Shown here: in pieces, positions 15,343-24,482 of the stretch
Numbering within the stretch: the stretch's first letter is position 1
How the letters are laid out: every line of letters begins with the position of its first letter
Assembly (NCBI GenBank): GCA_963974055.1
Contig: CAXBCP010000039.1
Location: 1-39,812 of the forward strand
Direction: 5' to 3'
DNA: 39,812 nucleotides
Origin: CAXBCP01 sp963974055
Lineage (GTDB): Bacteria > Pseudomonadota > Alphaproteobacteria > MPNO01 > UBA830
Notes under the pieces: model-generated
Seen by the model: only the letters and a program-made list of their open reading frames with translations
Database searches by the model: none
Told to the model about the DNA's origin: nothing
Program-made: the position numbers and the translations under genes

Positions 15343-15750
15343 ATGGCTGAGCAAGTTTTCGACAATGTTTTCCTGTCGATCGACAGTAACGACGTTTCGG
15401 ATCACGTCCGGCAGGCAACGCTGACCTACCAGGCGGAACTGCAGGACAAAACCGCAATGGGCGACAATACGCGCGAGCGGATCGGCGGGCTGAAAGACTG
15501 GTCGATACAGGTAGAGTTCAACCAGGACTTTGCGGCAAGCAATCTCGATTCGATACTCTTTCCGCTTGTCGGGACCGTCTTCGCGGTGATCCTGCGGCCC
15601 GATGCGGGCTCCGTCAGTACGTCGAATCCGAACTATACCGGCAACGGAATACTCGAGGAGTACACGCCGATCGGCGGGAATACCGGCGACGTTGCCGTCG
15701 CGCCGATCACGATCCAGGCGTCCGGCGACCTGGGCCGGGCGACAACGTAA
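15343..15750 (+). CDS. Tail-tube-like protein B
   Basis: A 135-residue protein with a typical short tube-protein pattern: NVFLSIDSNDVSDHVRQATLTYQAELQDKTAMGDNTRERIGGLKDWSIQVEFNQDF, then IQASGDLGRATT near the C-terminus. It is paralogous to the preceding gene. The stop (TAA) overlaps the chaperone start (TAATG). It is probably the main tube subunit, with the longer paralogue a minor or variant subunit. Confidence 0.75.
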   Translation: MAEQVFDNVFLSIDSNDVSDHVRQATLTYQAELQDKTAMGDNTRERIGGLKDWSIQVEFNQDFAASNLDSILFPLVGTVFAVILRPDAGSVSTSNPNYTGNGILEEYTPIGGNTGDVAVAPITIQASGDLGRATT

Positions 15751-16157
15751 TGGCGGCGAAAAGGAAGCCGGCGAACGCCGTTCGCGCGGAAAACCCGCCG
15801 GCGCTCACCCGCGAGGATATTCTCGGGGCGGACGATCTCCGCCGCGAGCCCGTGCCGGTGCCGGAATGGGGCGGGACGGTCTACGTGCGGACCATGACCG
15901 GCAGGGAACGGGATGCCTGGGAAACGATGGCCTTCATTTCCGAGGACGGGAAGGTCCGCGCGAACGAGGACAACGTGCGCGCCCGCCTGGTCGCGCTGAC
16001 CGTGTGCGACGATACCGGCGAGCTGCTGTTCGGGCTCGACGATATCGAGGAAATCGGCAAGAAAAGCGCGCCGGTGCTCGACCGTCTCTACAGCGCCGCC
16101 TCGCGGGTCAATGCGGTGTCGGTCGCCGATATCGAGGAACTGGCGGGAAACTCGTAA
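15750..16157 (+). CDS. Tail assembly chaperone G
   Basis: A 135-residue acidic protein: ALTREDILGADDLRREPVPVPEWGG, YVRTMTGRERDAWETM, ARLVALTVCDDTGELLFGLDDIEEIGKKSAPVLDRLYSAA. This is the usual gpG-like layout between tube and tape measure. It ends two codons after a GGGAAAC slippery heptamer that leads into the T frame. Copy 4 of the 15-bp palindrome lies 21 bases into it. Chaperones G and GT coat the tape measure during assembly. Confidence 0.85.
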   Translation: MAAKRKPANAVRAENPPALTREDILGADDLRREPVPVPEWGGTVYVRTMTGRERDAWETMAFISEDGKVRANEDNVRARLVALTVCDDTGELLFGLDDIEEIGKKSAPVLDRLYSAASRVNAVSVADIEELAGNS

Positions 16158-16360
16158 GCCGCCCGCAGCGGCGCTTCTATTTCCAGCTGGCGCGCGAGCT
16201 GGGCATGACCGTGCGCGAATTGCTGGCGCGGACCGATTCCGTCGAACTGTCGGAATGGATGGCGCTCTACCGGATCGAGAACGAAGACCGAAAACGCCAG
16301 ACGCTGCGGGCGCAGGCGGAAGCAAAGAACCGATCCCGGACACCCGGCCGCCGGCGTTGA
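15750..16360 (+). CDS. Tail assembly chaperone GT (product of -1 frameshift)
   Basis: Slippage at 16145-16151 would replace the last two G residues with Lys and continue for 69 codons (LVSRPQRRFYFQLARELGMT...) to the TGA at 16358-16360, giving about 203 residues. The T part holds FQLARELGMTVRELLARTDS and ELSEWMALYRIEN, the standard tail-T pattern (DUF4035-like). It has no start codon of its own in a suitable place, so fusion is the only sensible way to make it, as in phage lambda. Confidence 0.85.
15771..15785. repeat. 15-bp palindrome, copy 4 of 6
   Basis: GCGAACGCCGTTCGC, 21 bases into chaperone gene G, encoding ANAVR. The left flank is GCCG. Confidence 0.75.
16145..16172 (+). promoter_or_regulatory. 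-1 programmed frameshift signal (slippery site plus hairpin)
   Basis: G-GGA-AAC (16145-16151) is in the correct phase of the G frame. Six bases on, GCCGC (16158-16162) and GCGGC (16168-16172) can pair around a 5-base loop. A -1 slip leads exactly into the T frame. The lambda site is GGGAAAG, differing only in the last base. Confidence 0.85.
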
Positions 16361-16370
16361 GCCGGCGGCC
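16346..16370 (+). other. Perfect 10-bp hairpin across the GT stop codon
   Basis: GGCCGCCGGC (16346-16355), loop GTTGA, GCCGGCGGCC (16361-16370). No U-run follows. It sits 31 bases before the tape-measure ATG and may limit readthrough or protect mRNA. Confidence 0.5.
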
Positions 16371-16401
16371 ACCCGATAAAATCTGACCCCAGGGGCTTCG
16401 C

Positions 16402-18300
16402 ATGGCGACCATTGCATCGCTTGTCGTCGATCTGCGCGCCGACGTTGCGCGATTTCAGACGGACATGAACCGGGCGTCGAAATCGGTGTCGCGCGCAACC
16501 GACAAGATGTCGGGCGCGATGCGGAGTTTCGAGAACCGCATCACGACGATGCAGCGCGCGGCGCGCCGGGCGACGGGTGTCGTGGTTCTGCTGGCCGGCG
16601 CCGGCGGAATGGGGTTGCTGACCAAGCGCGCGCTCGCGGCCGCCGACTCGATCCAGAAGGTGTCGGACAAGGTCGGGGTGAATACCGACAATCTGCAGGA
16701 ACTGCGCTTCGCGGCGGAGCAGACCGGCGTCGCGCAGAACACGCTCGACATGGCGCTGCAGCGTTTCGCGCGGCGGACCGGCGAGGCGGCGCAGGGCAGC
16801 GGCGAGCTGAAGGATACGCTCGCGCAGTACGGGATCCAGCTGCGTGACACGGAAGGCCGTCAACGCTCGGTTATGGACGTGCTGCGGGATTATGCCGACG
16901 TGATCCGCGATGCGGAAAGCGACCAGGAGCGGTTGCGCCTGGCCTTCAAGGGATTCGATTCCGAGGGCGCCGCCCTGGTCAACACGTTCCGCCGCGGCCG
17001 CGAGGGTCTGGCGGATTACGCGGCCGAGATTCAGAAAACCGGCGCCATCATGGACCGCGACATGATCGACCGCGCGGTGAAGGCAAAGGACGAACTGGAA
17101 AAGCTCGAGCGCGTTGCCGGTACGAACCTGCAGATCGCCCTGGCCGAGCTGGCGCCGGTCCTGATCAAGATCACCCGCTGGCTGGCCGAGGTGGCGACCA
17201 AGGCGTCGCGGGCGGCCCGGGCGATTTCCGACATGATCAGCGGCGCCGATACGCGCACGCTCGCCGACCTGGCGCTGCAGTCGGCGAATACAACGGCGCG
17301 GATCGCGGAGCTGAACCGGCAGATCGAGCAGCTTGAAAGCTCGAAATACATCCCGCAAAGCAGCCTTCACAAGATCCAGGCGCTGCGCGAAGAGGTCGAC
17401 CGGCTCGGCAATTCGCTGGTCGATATCGAGTCTCGCCGCAGTTTTCTCGAATCCCGCCGCCGCAACGAGCGGCCGAAGCCCGGTTCGGGCACGTTCGCGC
17501 CGCCGACCGCGGAGACGGTCCGGAAAACTGCGAAGTCGGATGAAAAGCTCGTCGACGCCTCGGCAAAGCGCCAGATCGACGAAGCGGTCGACGCTTACGA
17601 GGAATTCAACAAGGTCCAGGAAGAGGGCCGGCGGGTTTTCGAGGCGACGCGGACTCCGGTCGAGGAATACAACGCGGAGATCGACCGGCTCAAAAGGCTG
17701 TGGAAAGACAGCGCGATCGACCAGGACACGTTTTCCCGCGCTTCCGATGCGGCGACCCGGCGCCTGTTCGACCAGCAGGAAGCGGCCGAGAAAGCGGCCG
17801 AGGCGCTGCGCGGCCGTTTCGTCGACGGCTGGGGGCTGGCGGCGGATGCGATCGAAGGATTCGCGCGGCGCGGAGAAATATCCCTGCGCAGTTTCGCGGC
17901 GGTCGCGGCGGAGGTCTTCGCCGCCTATCTGCGCCAGCGCCAGAGCACCAACGGCCAGATCAGTTTCGGGTCGTCGTCGTCTTCGTCGTCTTCCTCCGGA
18001 TCCGGTGGCGGTTTTTTCGACTTCCTCGGGTTCGCCGATGGCGGCCGGCCGCCGGTCGGGGTGCCGTCGATCGTCGGCGAGCGCGGCCGCGAGCTGTTCG
18101 TGCCCGACCAGCCCGGGACGATTATCCCGAACCACATGCTCGGCGACATGGGCGGGAAATCGGTCGTCGTCAACCAGACCTTCAATTTCAACAGCGGCAC
18201 CGGCGCGGATCTTCGCGCCGTTGCGCCGCAGCTGATCGCGGCGTCGAAAACGGCGGTTCTGGATGCGATCCGGCGCGGCGAAGGCGGATTTAGCACCTGA
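16402..18300 (+). CDS. Tail tape measure protein
   Basis: A 632-residue protein: a VDLRADVARFQTDMNRASKSVSRATDKM start, a hydrophobic segment (TGVVVLLAGAGGMGLL, about 54-72), long helical stretches through residue 470, a Ser-rich linker (FGSSSSSSSSSGSGGGFFDFLGF), and a C-terminal PSIVGERGRELFVPDQPGTIIPNHML that is a common tape-measure ending. By the usual rule of about 0.15 nm per residue the tail would be roughly 95 nm. The length and the absence of contractile genes indicate a siphovirus. The stop overlaps the next start (TGATG). Confidence 0.92.
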   Translation: MATIASLVVDLRADVARFQTDMNRASKSVSRATDKMSGAMRSFENRITTMQRAARRATGVVVLLAGAGGMGLLTKRALAAADSIQKVSDKVGVNTDNLQELRFAAEQTGVAQNTLDMALQRFARRTGEAAQGSGELKDTLAQYGIQLRDTEGRQRSVMDVLRDYADVIRDAESDQERLRLAFKGFDSEGAALVNTFRRGREGLADYAAEIQKTGAIMDRDMIDRAVKAKDELEKLERVAGTNLQIALAELAPVLIKITRWLAEVATKASRAARAISDMISGADTRTLADLALQSANTTARIAELNRQIEQLESSKYIPQSSLHKIQALREEVDRLGNSLVDIESRRSFLESRRRNERPKPGSGTFAPPTAETVRKTAKSDEKLVDASAKRQIDEAVDAYEEFNKVQEEGRRVFEATRTPVEEYNAEIDRLKRLWKDSAIDQDTFSRASDAATRRLFDQQEAAEKAAEALRGRFVDGWGLAADAIEGFARRGEISLRSFAAVAAEVFAAYLRQRQSTNGQISFGSSSSSSSSSGSGGGFFDFLGFADGGRPPVGVPSIVGERGRELFVPDQPGTIIPNHMLGDMGGKSVVVNQTFNFNSGTGADLRAVAPQLIAASKTAVLDAIRRGEGGFST

Positions 18301-18923
18301 TGGCCATCACCTATCCGCTGACGTTTCCGACGACCAACGCGCCCGCCGATATCGTCTGGGGCGGGGAATCTGTCGTTTCGTCGACGTCGTCGCCGTTCAC
18401 CGGCGAAATGGAAGTGCAGCAGTTCGACGGCCAGATCTGGCACGGCACTGTCAACTATCCGCCGCTGGAACGCGCCGATGCCGAGGAGATCGTTTCGTTC
18501 CTGCTGGAGCTGGACGGCATGTACGGGACGTTCCTGCTGAGCCCGCCGGGCGCGGGTGCGCCGCGCGGCGCTGCCGGCGGTACGCCGCTGGTCGCCGGCG
18601 GATCGCAGACCGGCACCGATCTCGACACCGACGGCTGGCCGGTGGATACGGAGGTATTGCTCAAGGGCGATTTTCTGCAGATCGGAACGGGACTGGCGGC
18701 GCGGCTCTATAAATCGCTGATCGACGTGACAAGCGACGGATCCGGCGATGCGACGCTGACCCTGTGGCCGCGCATCAAGGCGTCGTCGTCGCCTGCCGAC
18801 AACGCGCCGATCGTGACGTCGGCGGCGGCGGGGCTGTTTCGCCTGGCGGCAAACCGGAACGACTGGACCGTCGATACCGCGCTGCATTACGGCATTTCCT
18901 TTGCGTTCAGGTCCGAACCGTGA
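18300..18923 (+). CDS. Tail-tip protein, distal-tail-like
   Basis: A 207-residue protein opening MAITYPLTFPTTNAPADIVW, with SSPFTGEMEVQQFDGQIWHGTVNYPPLERADAEEIVSFLLELDGMYGTFLLS. I recognise this conserved pattern in siphophages just after the tape measure. The C-terminal part has DTEVLLKGDFLQIG and LYKSLIDVTSDGSGDATLTLWPRI. It likely joins tube to tip. The start overlaps the tape-measure stop, and the end overlaps the next GTG. Confidence 0.75.
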   Translation: MAITYPLTFPTTNAPADIVWGGESVVSSTSSPFTGEMEVQQFDGQIWHGTVNYPPLERADAEEIVSFLLELDGMYGTFLLSPPGAGAPRGAAGGTPLVAGGSQTGTDLDTDGWPVDTEVLLKGDFLQIGTGLAARLYKSLIDVTSDGSGDATLTLWPRIKASSSPADNAPIVTSAAAGLFRLAANRNDWTVDTALHYGISFAFRSEP

Positions 18924-19474
18924 GCCGGGATCTGTCCTCGGCCATGCTGACCCGCCTCGCGGCGGCGGCAAAGCGGCCGGCGCTGTTCTTCGAGGGGGTG
19001 TTCGCGTCCGGCCCGGTCAATCTGTGGTCGGGCACCGGCGAGATCGTCTGGGATTCGAAAACCTGGCTCGGCGCGGGGCAGTTCGGCGGGGTGTCGAACG
19101 TCCAGGATTCGATCGAGTTCCGGGCGACCAGCGCGACGGTTATGCTGTCCGGGATCCCGCAGAGCATTCTGGACAAGGCGATCGGCGAATACCGGCGCAA
19201 CAAGGACTGTACGCTGTGGCTCGGCTTTTTCGACGACGACTGGTCGCTGGTCGCGGATCCCGAGGTGTCGTTCGCCGGCAAGATGGATCCGCCCGTCATC
19301 GACGAAGGCAGCGCGACCGCGACGATATCGATCCGCCTCGAATCCCGCGTGCTGCGCCTGAACCAGGCGAACCAGCGGCGCTACACGAACGAAGACCAGC
19401 AGCTCGACTTCCCGAACGACCTGGGCTTCGAGTTCGTGCCGTCGATCCAGGAAAAGGAAGTGATCATCCCGTGA
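18920..19474 (+). CDS. Tail-tip protein (baseplate hub-like)
   Basis: A 184-residue protein starting at GTG 18920, overlapped with the previous stop (GTGA). It has RPALFFEGVFASGPVNLWSGTGEIVWDSKTWLGAG, LSGIPQSILDKAIGEYRRNKDCTLWLGFFD, and the end NEDQQLDFPNDLGFEFVPSIQEKEVI. The family regularly follows the preceding one in siphophages and parallels the DUF2163-type gene of gene transfer agents. Exact function is unknown. Confidence 0.75.
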   Translation: MSRDLSSAMLTRLAAAAKRPALFFEGVFASGPVNLWSGTGEIVWDSKTWLGAGQFGGVSNVQDSIEFRATSATVMLSGIPQSILDKAIGEYRRNKDCTLWLGFFDDDWSLVADPEVSFAGKMDPPVIDEGSATATISIRLESRVLRLNQANQRRYTNEDQQLDFPNDLGFEFVPSIQEKEVIIP

Positions 19475-19944
19475 CCCGCCGCCGACACGACTGGCAGACA
19501 CGGCTCGACGCCTATCTCCGCGCCGCGGCGGCAACCGGGTTCGTCTGGGGCGAGACCGATTGCTGCATGAACGCGGCGAACGCCGTTCGCGCCTGCACGG
19601 ATTTCGACCCGGCGGCGGCCTTTCGCGGCCGTTACACGACGGCGACCGGGGCATTGCGGGTGCTGCGCCGCACGCTCGGGCGCGGCGCGGGCGGGACGGG
19701 CGGCCTGGTCGAGGAACTGGCGATGAAGATCGCCGGCGAGTTCGGCCTGACGGAGATCGAGCCGGTCTACGCGCAGGCGCTCGACGTGGCGTTCGTTCCC
19801 GGCGAAAACGGCCACGGGCTCGACGGAATTATCACGTTCAGCGACGGGACGGCGTTCGTCGTGTTTACGCCCGAGGCGGGCTTTACCCGGATGCCGTTTC
19901 TCTATGCGGCGCGCCAGCCCGGCGCGCGCGCCTGGCGGGTCTGA
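19471..19944 (+). CDS. DUF6950-like tail-tip protein (NlpC/P60-like peptidase relative)
   Basis: A 157-residue protein starting at GTG 19471 (GTGA overlap). It carries TGFVWGETDCCMNAANAVRACTDFDPAAAFRGRYTT, the pattern of DUF6950-type proteins, with a Cys that would be the nucleophile of an NlpC/P60 fold, and a later DVAFVPG...GIITFSDGTAF region. In comparable phages and gene transfer agents this slot holds a cell-wall peptidase that helps DNA entry. No clear His partner is visible, so enzyme activity is uncertain. Palindrome copy 5 lies inside. Confidence 0.75.
   Translation: MTRRRHDWQTRLDAYLRAAAATGFVWGETDCCMNAANAVRACTDFDPAAAFRGRYTTATGALRVLRRTLGRGAGGTGGLVEELAMKIAGEFGLTEIEPVYAQALDVAFVPGENGHGLDGIITFSDGTAFVVFTPEAGFTRMPFLYAARQPGARAWRV
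19576..19590. repeat. 15-bp palindrome, copy 5 of 6
   Basis: GCGAACGCCGTTCGC, 105 bases after the GTG of the DUF6950-like gene, encoding ANAVR as copy 4 does. Confidence 0.75.
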
Positions 19945-19947
19945 GAG

Positions 19948-22900
19948 ATGGGCGATTTTTTCGAATCCTGGAACGATTTCAACGACTCCCCGATCGGCCA
20001 GATCGGCCTCGCGGTTCTCAATTACTACGTGCCCGGCGCGGGGTTCGCGCTGCAGGCCGGCGTGGCGTTCGCAGACAACCAGATCAATAGCGGGCCGGGG
20101 GCCGAGAGCGGCGGCGACGGGTCGTTCGCCGCCAACCGGCGGGGGCGGACGCAGTCTGTCCGGCAGGCGATCGGGTACCGGAAATTCCTGTACGGGGATA
20201 TCCGGGTCGGTGCCGATTTCACGCTCATCCACCAGACGAATTCGAACCGCGAACAGCACTACCTGTTCACGTTGTCGGGTCATCCGGTCGACTCGATTAC
20301 GGGAGTCTACGCCAACGGCGAATACCTGCCGCTCGACGGCAACGGCGAGCCCGTTTCCGGCAACAAGTATCGCGGCCACCTGCAATTCTGGTTCGGGGAC
20401 GGGACGATCCCGGGCGATGCCGACCTGCAGGCGGCCCTGGTCGCCAACACCGACGGGCTGTGGACGTCCAGCCACCGGCAGCGGCACTGCGCCAAGGTCT
20501 ATGTCTGGGTCAAATCCTGGTCGAATACGGTTTTTCCGAGCGGGTTTCCGAATTTCAGTTTCCAGGTCCGCGGGAAGAAGCTGTTCGACCCGCGCGTCGC
20601 CGGCGCGACGATTTCGACGTCGGGATCCGGCGCGACGCCGCTGATCACGACGACCGGGGCGCATGGGGCGGTCGCCGGCGACATTGTGTTCATCCAGGGG
20701 CATAGCGGATCGACCCCGGAAATATCGGGGTTCTACGAGGTGCTGAGCGCGCCGACATCGACGACCTGCACCCTGCAGCTCTATGCCGGGAAAAGCGTCA
20801 CGGTGACGGGCTCGGGCGGGACGCTGCACACATGCGCCTGGTCGGACAATGCGGCGCTGATGATCGCGGACTACCTGATCACGGCGGCGCATCGCGGCGG
20901 ATTCGGCGCGGACTATGCAAGCGAGGTCGACGAATCGCTGCTGATTACGGCCGCGAATGCCTGTGAGAACCGCGTCGCCGTCGCGGGCGAGAAAGTCGCG
21001 GTCGACAGCGTGGATACCGGCGCGGACACCGTCGACCTGGCGGCCGCCAAGACCGCCTGGGCGACCGGCGACGGGGTCCGGCTGCAGACGACCGGCACGC
21101 TGCCGGATCCGCTGGCGGTCGACACCGACTATTACCTGGTGAAAACCGACGACGACACGTTCCTGCTGGCGTCGACGATAGAGAACGCGTTCGGCGAATC
21201 GACCTACGACACCGGTACGGTCGCCGTCACGAACGGCGATGCGACCGTGACCGGCACGGGGACGGCCTTTACCGCGGACGTGTCGCCGGGCGACCGGTTC
21301 GTGCGCGACGGCGACGGCGTTTCCTATACCGTCGATATCGTGACCGACGATACCCATCTGGAGCTGACCGAAAACTATGACGGCGCGACCGGCAGCGGGC
21401 TCGATTACGCGATCACGCTGATCGATACGCCTGTGACGATCGACCTGACCGATGCCGGCACCGGCACGCACACTGTCGAGCGTCTGTGGTCGGCGTTTAC
21501 CCACGATACCGCGACCGACGAAATCGTGCTGTCCCAGGACGAACGCGCCTGGCTGCTGGCGGACACGGTGGAACTCGCCTCGGCCGGCACACTGCCGGCG
21601 CCGCTTGCGGACTCGACCGATTATTTCATCGTGCCGGTCGCGGGATCGCCCAACCGGATCCGGCTCGCGACGTCCCGCGCGAACGCGATCGCCGGCACCT
21701 ATGTCGATATCACGGGCTCGGGGTCCGGCCTGTTCTATATCCGCCGCACGGAAGAAATCCGCTATGCGGGCAACGGCGTGCTGTCGACCGAGCCGACCCA
21801 GCGCAAGAATTTCGAGGAGCTGCTGACCGCCAGCGTCGCCGACCTGGTCTATGTCGGCGGCAAGTACAAGATCACGGCCGGGGTCTGGCGCGCGCCGAGC
21901 CTGTCGATCGGCGCATCGGAGCTGCGCGGTCCGCTGCGCATGGAAACCGGTCTGTCGCGCGAGAAGCATTTCAACACCATCAAGGGGCTGTATATCGGCC
22001 CGGCGTCGGTGAACCAGCTGGACGATTACCCGCCGGTGATCGACACGACGGCGCTGGCCGAAGACGACGGCGAGACGTTCGCCGGCGAGCAGAATTTCCC
22101 CTTTACCAATTCGCCGACGATGGCGTCGCGCTGCGCGCGGATCCTGCTGCGGCGGCGTAACAAGCCGAAAACGATAGCGCTGTCCGGCAAGCTGAGCCTG
22201 TGGCGTCACGAGCCGGTCGACGTGGTGAACGTCGATTATGCCCGGTTCGGGCTGTCCTCGGCGCCGTTCCAGGTGTCCGACGCGACCCTGTCGGTGGTCG
22301 ACCAGGACGGCGCGCCGCTGGTGATCTATGACATGATCCTGCGGGAAACGGCGTCGAGCGTATACGACCACGATCCCGACGACGAGATTCCGCCTGCGCC
22401 GTCGCCGTCGCCGACCTTTCCCGATTTCGAGCCGCCGCCGCCGACCGCCTTGTCGTTCGCGCCGGCGGATTTCGCGAATTCGACAGGGGGCGGGGTGCTG
22501 TCCTGGACCGCGTCGGATGACGGCTTCGTCGAGGTCGGCGGCCGCTACCTGGTGAACCTGTCGTCGGATGGCGGGGTGTCCTATCGTCCCGAAGCGGTCA
22601 CAGGCGGCACGCAGGTATCGATTGCGGGGCTGGTTCCCGGAAGCTATATCGGCCAGGTGATCGCGGTCGCGGCGGAATCGCTGGGCGGGGCGGAATCGGA
22701 GCCGGCGAATTTCGCGTTTTCGATCGCGGTGCCGCCGGTCCTCGACAGCGTCAGCGGGCTCGAATTCCGGGGCGAGGGCGCGAACGGCACGGTGTTCGGC
22801 GGGCGCGACGCGAAATTCGTGTGGCGCGCCGCGTCGGTGCAGGGTTCCTACGAGATCGGCGCGGAGCCCAACGGCGGCGACGACGGCTACACCGACCCGT

Positions 22901-24243
22901 ATTTCCGCGACTACGAGGTCCGGATCCTCAAGCCCGACGAAACGGTGATCCGCGTCGAGCATACGCTCGAGACGTTTTTCGATTACACGTTCGAAAAGAA
23001 TGCCGAGGATTACGCGGCGACCGAAGGCGCGGCGGGCGCCTATCGCGCGTTCACGATCGAGGTCTATCGCCGCGGCAACCAGAACCAGATTTCGGCCGTG
23101 CCGGGCCGCATGTCGGTGTCTAACCCGTCGCCGGCGGCGCCGGCCGGGCTGACGGTGACGGCGTCGTTCGACACGGTGGCGATCGACTTTACCCCGCCCG
23201 CCGACCTGGATTACCAGGGCGTCGCCGTTCACATGTCGACGTCGTCCAGCTTTACGCCGGCGCTCGAAAACAAGGTCGGCGCGTTCCCGTCCGACGCGGT
23301 GCCGATCTTCATCACCCGCGATCCGGATACGACCTATTACGTGCAGATCGCCGGGTTCGACGCGTTCGGCCAGACCGGTCTGAACTATTCGTCCGAGTAC
23401 GAGGTCAGCACCGGCCAGGCGGGGACCGAATACATCGCCGACGCGGCGATCGGCAATGCGCAGATATCGGACCTGTCGGCCGGCAAGCTGACGGCCGGCA
23501 GCATCGATACGCCGCTGATCACGCTGGGCACGGCCGGCAATATCGAAATCGACGGGCCGAACCAGCGGATCCGGATCGAGGATTCTTTCGGAACGACCCG
23601 CCTGGTGATCGGCAAGACCGGCGCCGGGGGCGGCGATTGGGGTATCGAGGCGTTCGATGTATCCGGCGTCAAGAATTTCGATCTCGAGGAGGGCGCTCTA
23701 AACGTCGACGGCGCGAACATTCAGAACGCGACGATCCCGAATGCGGCGATCGGCGACGCCGAGATCGAAGGGGCCAAAATTGCCCTTGCGACGATCTTGC
23801 AGGCGAACATTGGTGTAGCAGCTGTCGGCCGACTGAATCTGGACGACGGGTCGGTCAGCAATGCGGCGTCGAACAGCTCGGGCAGCAATACCAGCATCTC
23901 GACAACGGAAGCGACCGTACTGTCGCAGGCGATTACCAGCGACGGCGGCGAGATTGCGATTCTGGCCCGCATCAAGATATTTCAGGCGACGAACGGGTCG
24001 AACCAGGTGCGCGTCCGGCTGAAAGAGGGCACGACGGAACTCGACAAGCAGGATGTCTCGGTCAGCAAGCCGGCAAGTTTCGGTGAGGATACTGCATATG
24101 TATCGTTTGCGCTTCCGGACACGCCGGGCTCCGGCTCGAAGACTTACTCAATTACGGTCGACGGCATGCCGGCCGGCGGATCGATCACCGGAACCGTGCA
24201 GGCGCAGACCCGGGCACTGTTTATGCTGGAGGTGGTAAAATGA
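19948..24243 (+). CDS. Central tail-tip / host-specificity protein (gpJ-like)
   Basis: A 1431-residue protein, the largest of the phage. The N-terminal part (IGLAVLNYYVPGAGFALQAG, then RQAIGYRKFLYGDIRVGADFTLIH) is the usual J-like opening. Residues about 210-600 hold inserted beta modules, including two copies of a GTLP-x-PLA-x-x-TDY module (near 384 and 549) and a TVAVTNGDATVTGTGTAF module (about 424-493). The core resumes with RAPSLSIGASELRGPLRMETGLSREKHFNTIKGLY. Fibronectin-like regions follow (about 830-1160), then a C-terminal DAAIGNAQISDLSAGKLTAGSIDTPLI segment typical of J proteins. It forms the tip and contacts the host receptor. Confidence 0.88.
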   Translation: MGDFFESWNDFNDSPIGQIGLAVLNYYVPGAGFALQAGVAFADNQINSGPGAESGGDGSFAANRRGRTQSVRQAIGYRKFLYGDIRVGADFTLIHQTNSNREQHYLFTLSGHPVDSITGVYANGEYLPLDGNGEPVSGNKYRGHLQFWFGDGTIPGDADLQAALVANTDGLWTSSHRQRHCAKVYVWVKSWSNTVFPSGFPNFSFQVRGKKLFDPRVAGATISTSGSGATPLITTTGAHGAVAGDIVFIQGHSGSTPEISGFYEVLSAPTSTTCTLQLYAGKSVTVTGSGGTLHTCAWSDNAALMIADYLITAAHRGGFGADYASEVDESLLITAANACENRVAVAGEKVAVDSVDTGADTVDLAAAKTAWATGDGVRLQTTGTLPDPLAVDTDYYLVKTDDDTFLLASTIENAFGESTYDTGTVAVTNGDATVTGTGTAFTADVSPGDRFVRDGDGVSYTVDIVTDDTHLELTENYDGATGSGLDYAITLIDTPVTIDLTDAGTGTHTVERLWSAFTHDTATDEIVLSQDERAWLLADTVELASAGTLPAPLADSTDYFIVPVAGSPNRIRLATSRANAIAGTYVDITGSGSGLFYIRRTEEIRYAGNGVLSTEPTQRKNFEELLTASVADLVYVGGKYKITAGVWRAPSLSIGASELRGPLRMETGLSREKHFNTIKGLYIGPASVNQLDDYPPVIDTTALAEDDGETFAGEQNFPFTNSPTMASRCARILLRRRNKPKTIALSGKLSLWRHEPVDVVNVDYARFGLSSAPFQVSDATLSVVDQDGAPLVIYDMILRETASSVYDHDPDDEIPPAPSPSPTFPDFEPPPPTALSFAPADFANSTGGGVLSWTASDDGFVEVGGRYLVNLSSDGGVSYRPEAVTGGTQVSIAGLVPGSYIGQVIAVAAESLGGAESEPANFAFSIAVPPVLDSVSGLEFRGEGANGTVFGGRDAKFVWRAASVQGSYEIGAEPNGGDDGYTDPYFRDYEVRILKPDETVIRVEHTLETFFDYTFEKNAEDYAATEGAAGAYRAFTIEVYRRGNQNQISAVPGRMSVSNPSPAAPAGLTVTASFDTVAIDFTPPADLDYQGVAVHMSTSSSFTPALENKVGAFPSDAVPIFITRDPDTTYYVQIAGFDAFGQTGLNYSSEYEVSTGQAGTEYIADAAIGNAQISDLSAGKLTAGSIDTPLITLGTAGNIEIDGPNQRIRIEDSFGTTRLVIGKTGAGGGDWGIEAFDVSGVKNFDLEEGALNVDGANIQNATIPNAAIGDAEIEGAKIALATILQANIGVAAVGRLNLDDGSVSNAASNSSGSNTSISTTEATVLSQAITSDGGEIAILARIKIFQATNGSNQVRVRLKEGTTELDKQDVSVSKPASFGEDTAYVSFALPDTPGSGSKTYSITVDGMPAGGSITGTVQAQTRALFMLEVVK

Positions 24244-24482
24244 GCGATCCCAACAAACGCCGGGTGCATTACGTTACTTTCTTGGAAGAGACCGGGGAAA
24301 TCCTGTCGAAGGGCTATTGTCAGCTGCGCACCGTGTCTGCGCAGTTCGATTCCCTGAACCTTCCGGCCGGTGAGAATTTCACGCTGGTCCCGGCCGGGAC
24401 GAATGCGGTGGATCACATGATTGATGTTTCCGACCCGAACGATCCGAAGGTGGTAACAAAGCCGCCGGCGGAATCCGCCTAA
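24240..24482 (+). CDS. Small tail-associated protein, function unknown
   Basis: An 80-residue protein overlapping the J-like stop by ATGA. It opens MSDPNKRRVHYVTFLEETGEILSKGYCQL and has LPAGENFTLVPAG and DPNDPKVV. The pattern resembles short proteins that accompany tail fibres, possibly assembly aids, but I cannot name a family. The stop lies within the convergent secreted-protein gene. Confidence 0.7.
   Translation: MSDPNKRRVHYVTFLEETGEILSKGYCQLRTVSAQFDSLNLPAGENFTLVPAGTNAVDHMIDVSDPNDPKVVTKPPAESA

Noticed and set aside
19381..23232. 1283-codon open frame on the - strand
   Set aside because: It is the antisense of the J-like tail gene; the Arg/Ala/Gly-rich product has no domain pattern and the + strand gene is clear.
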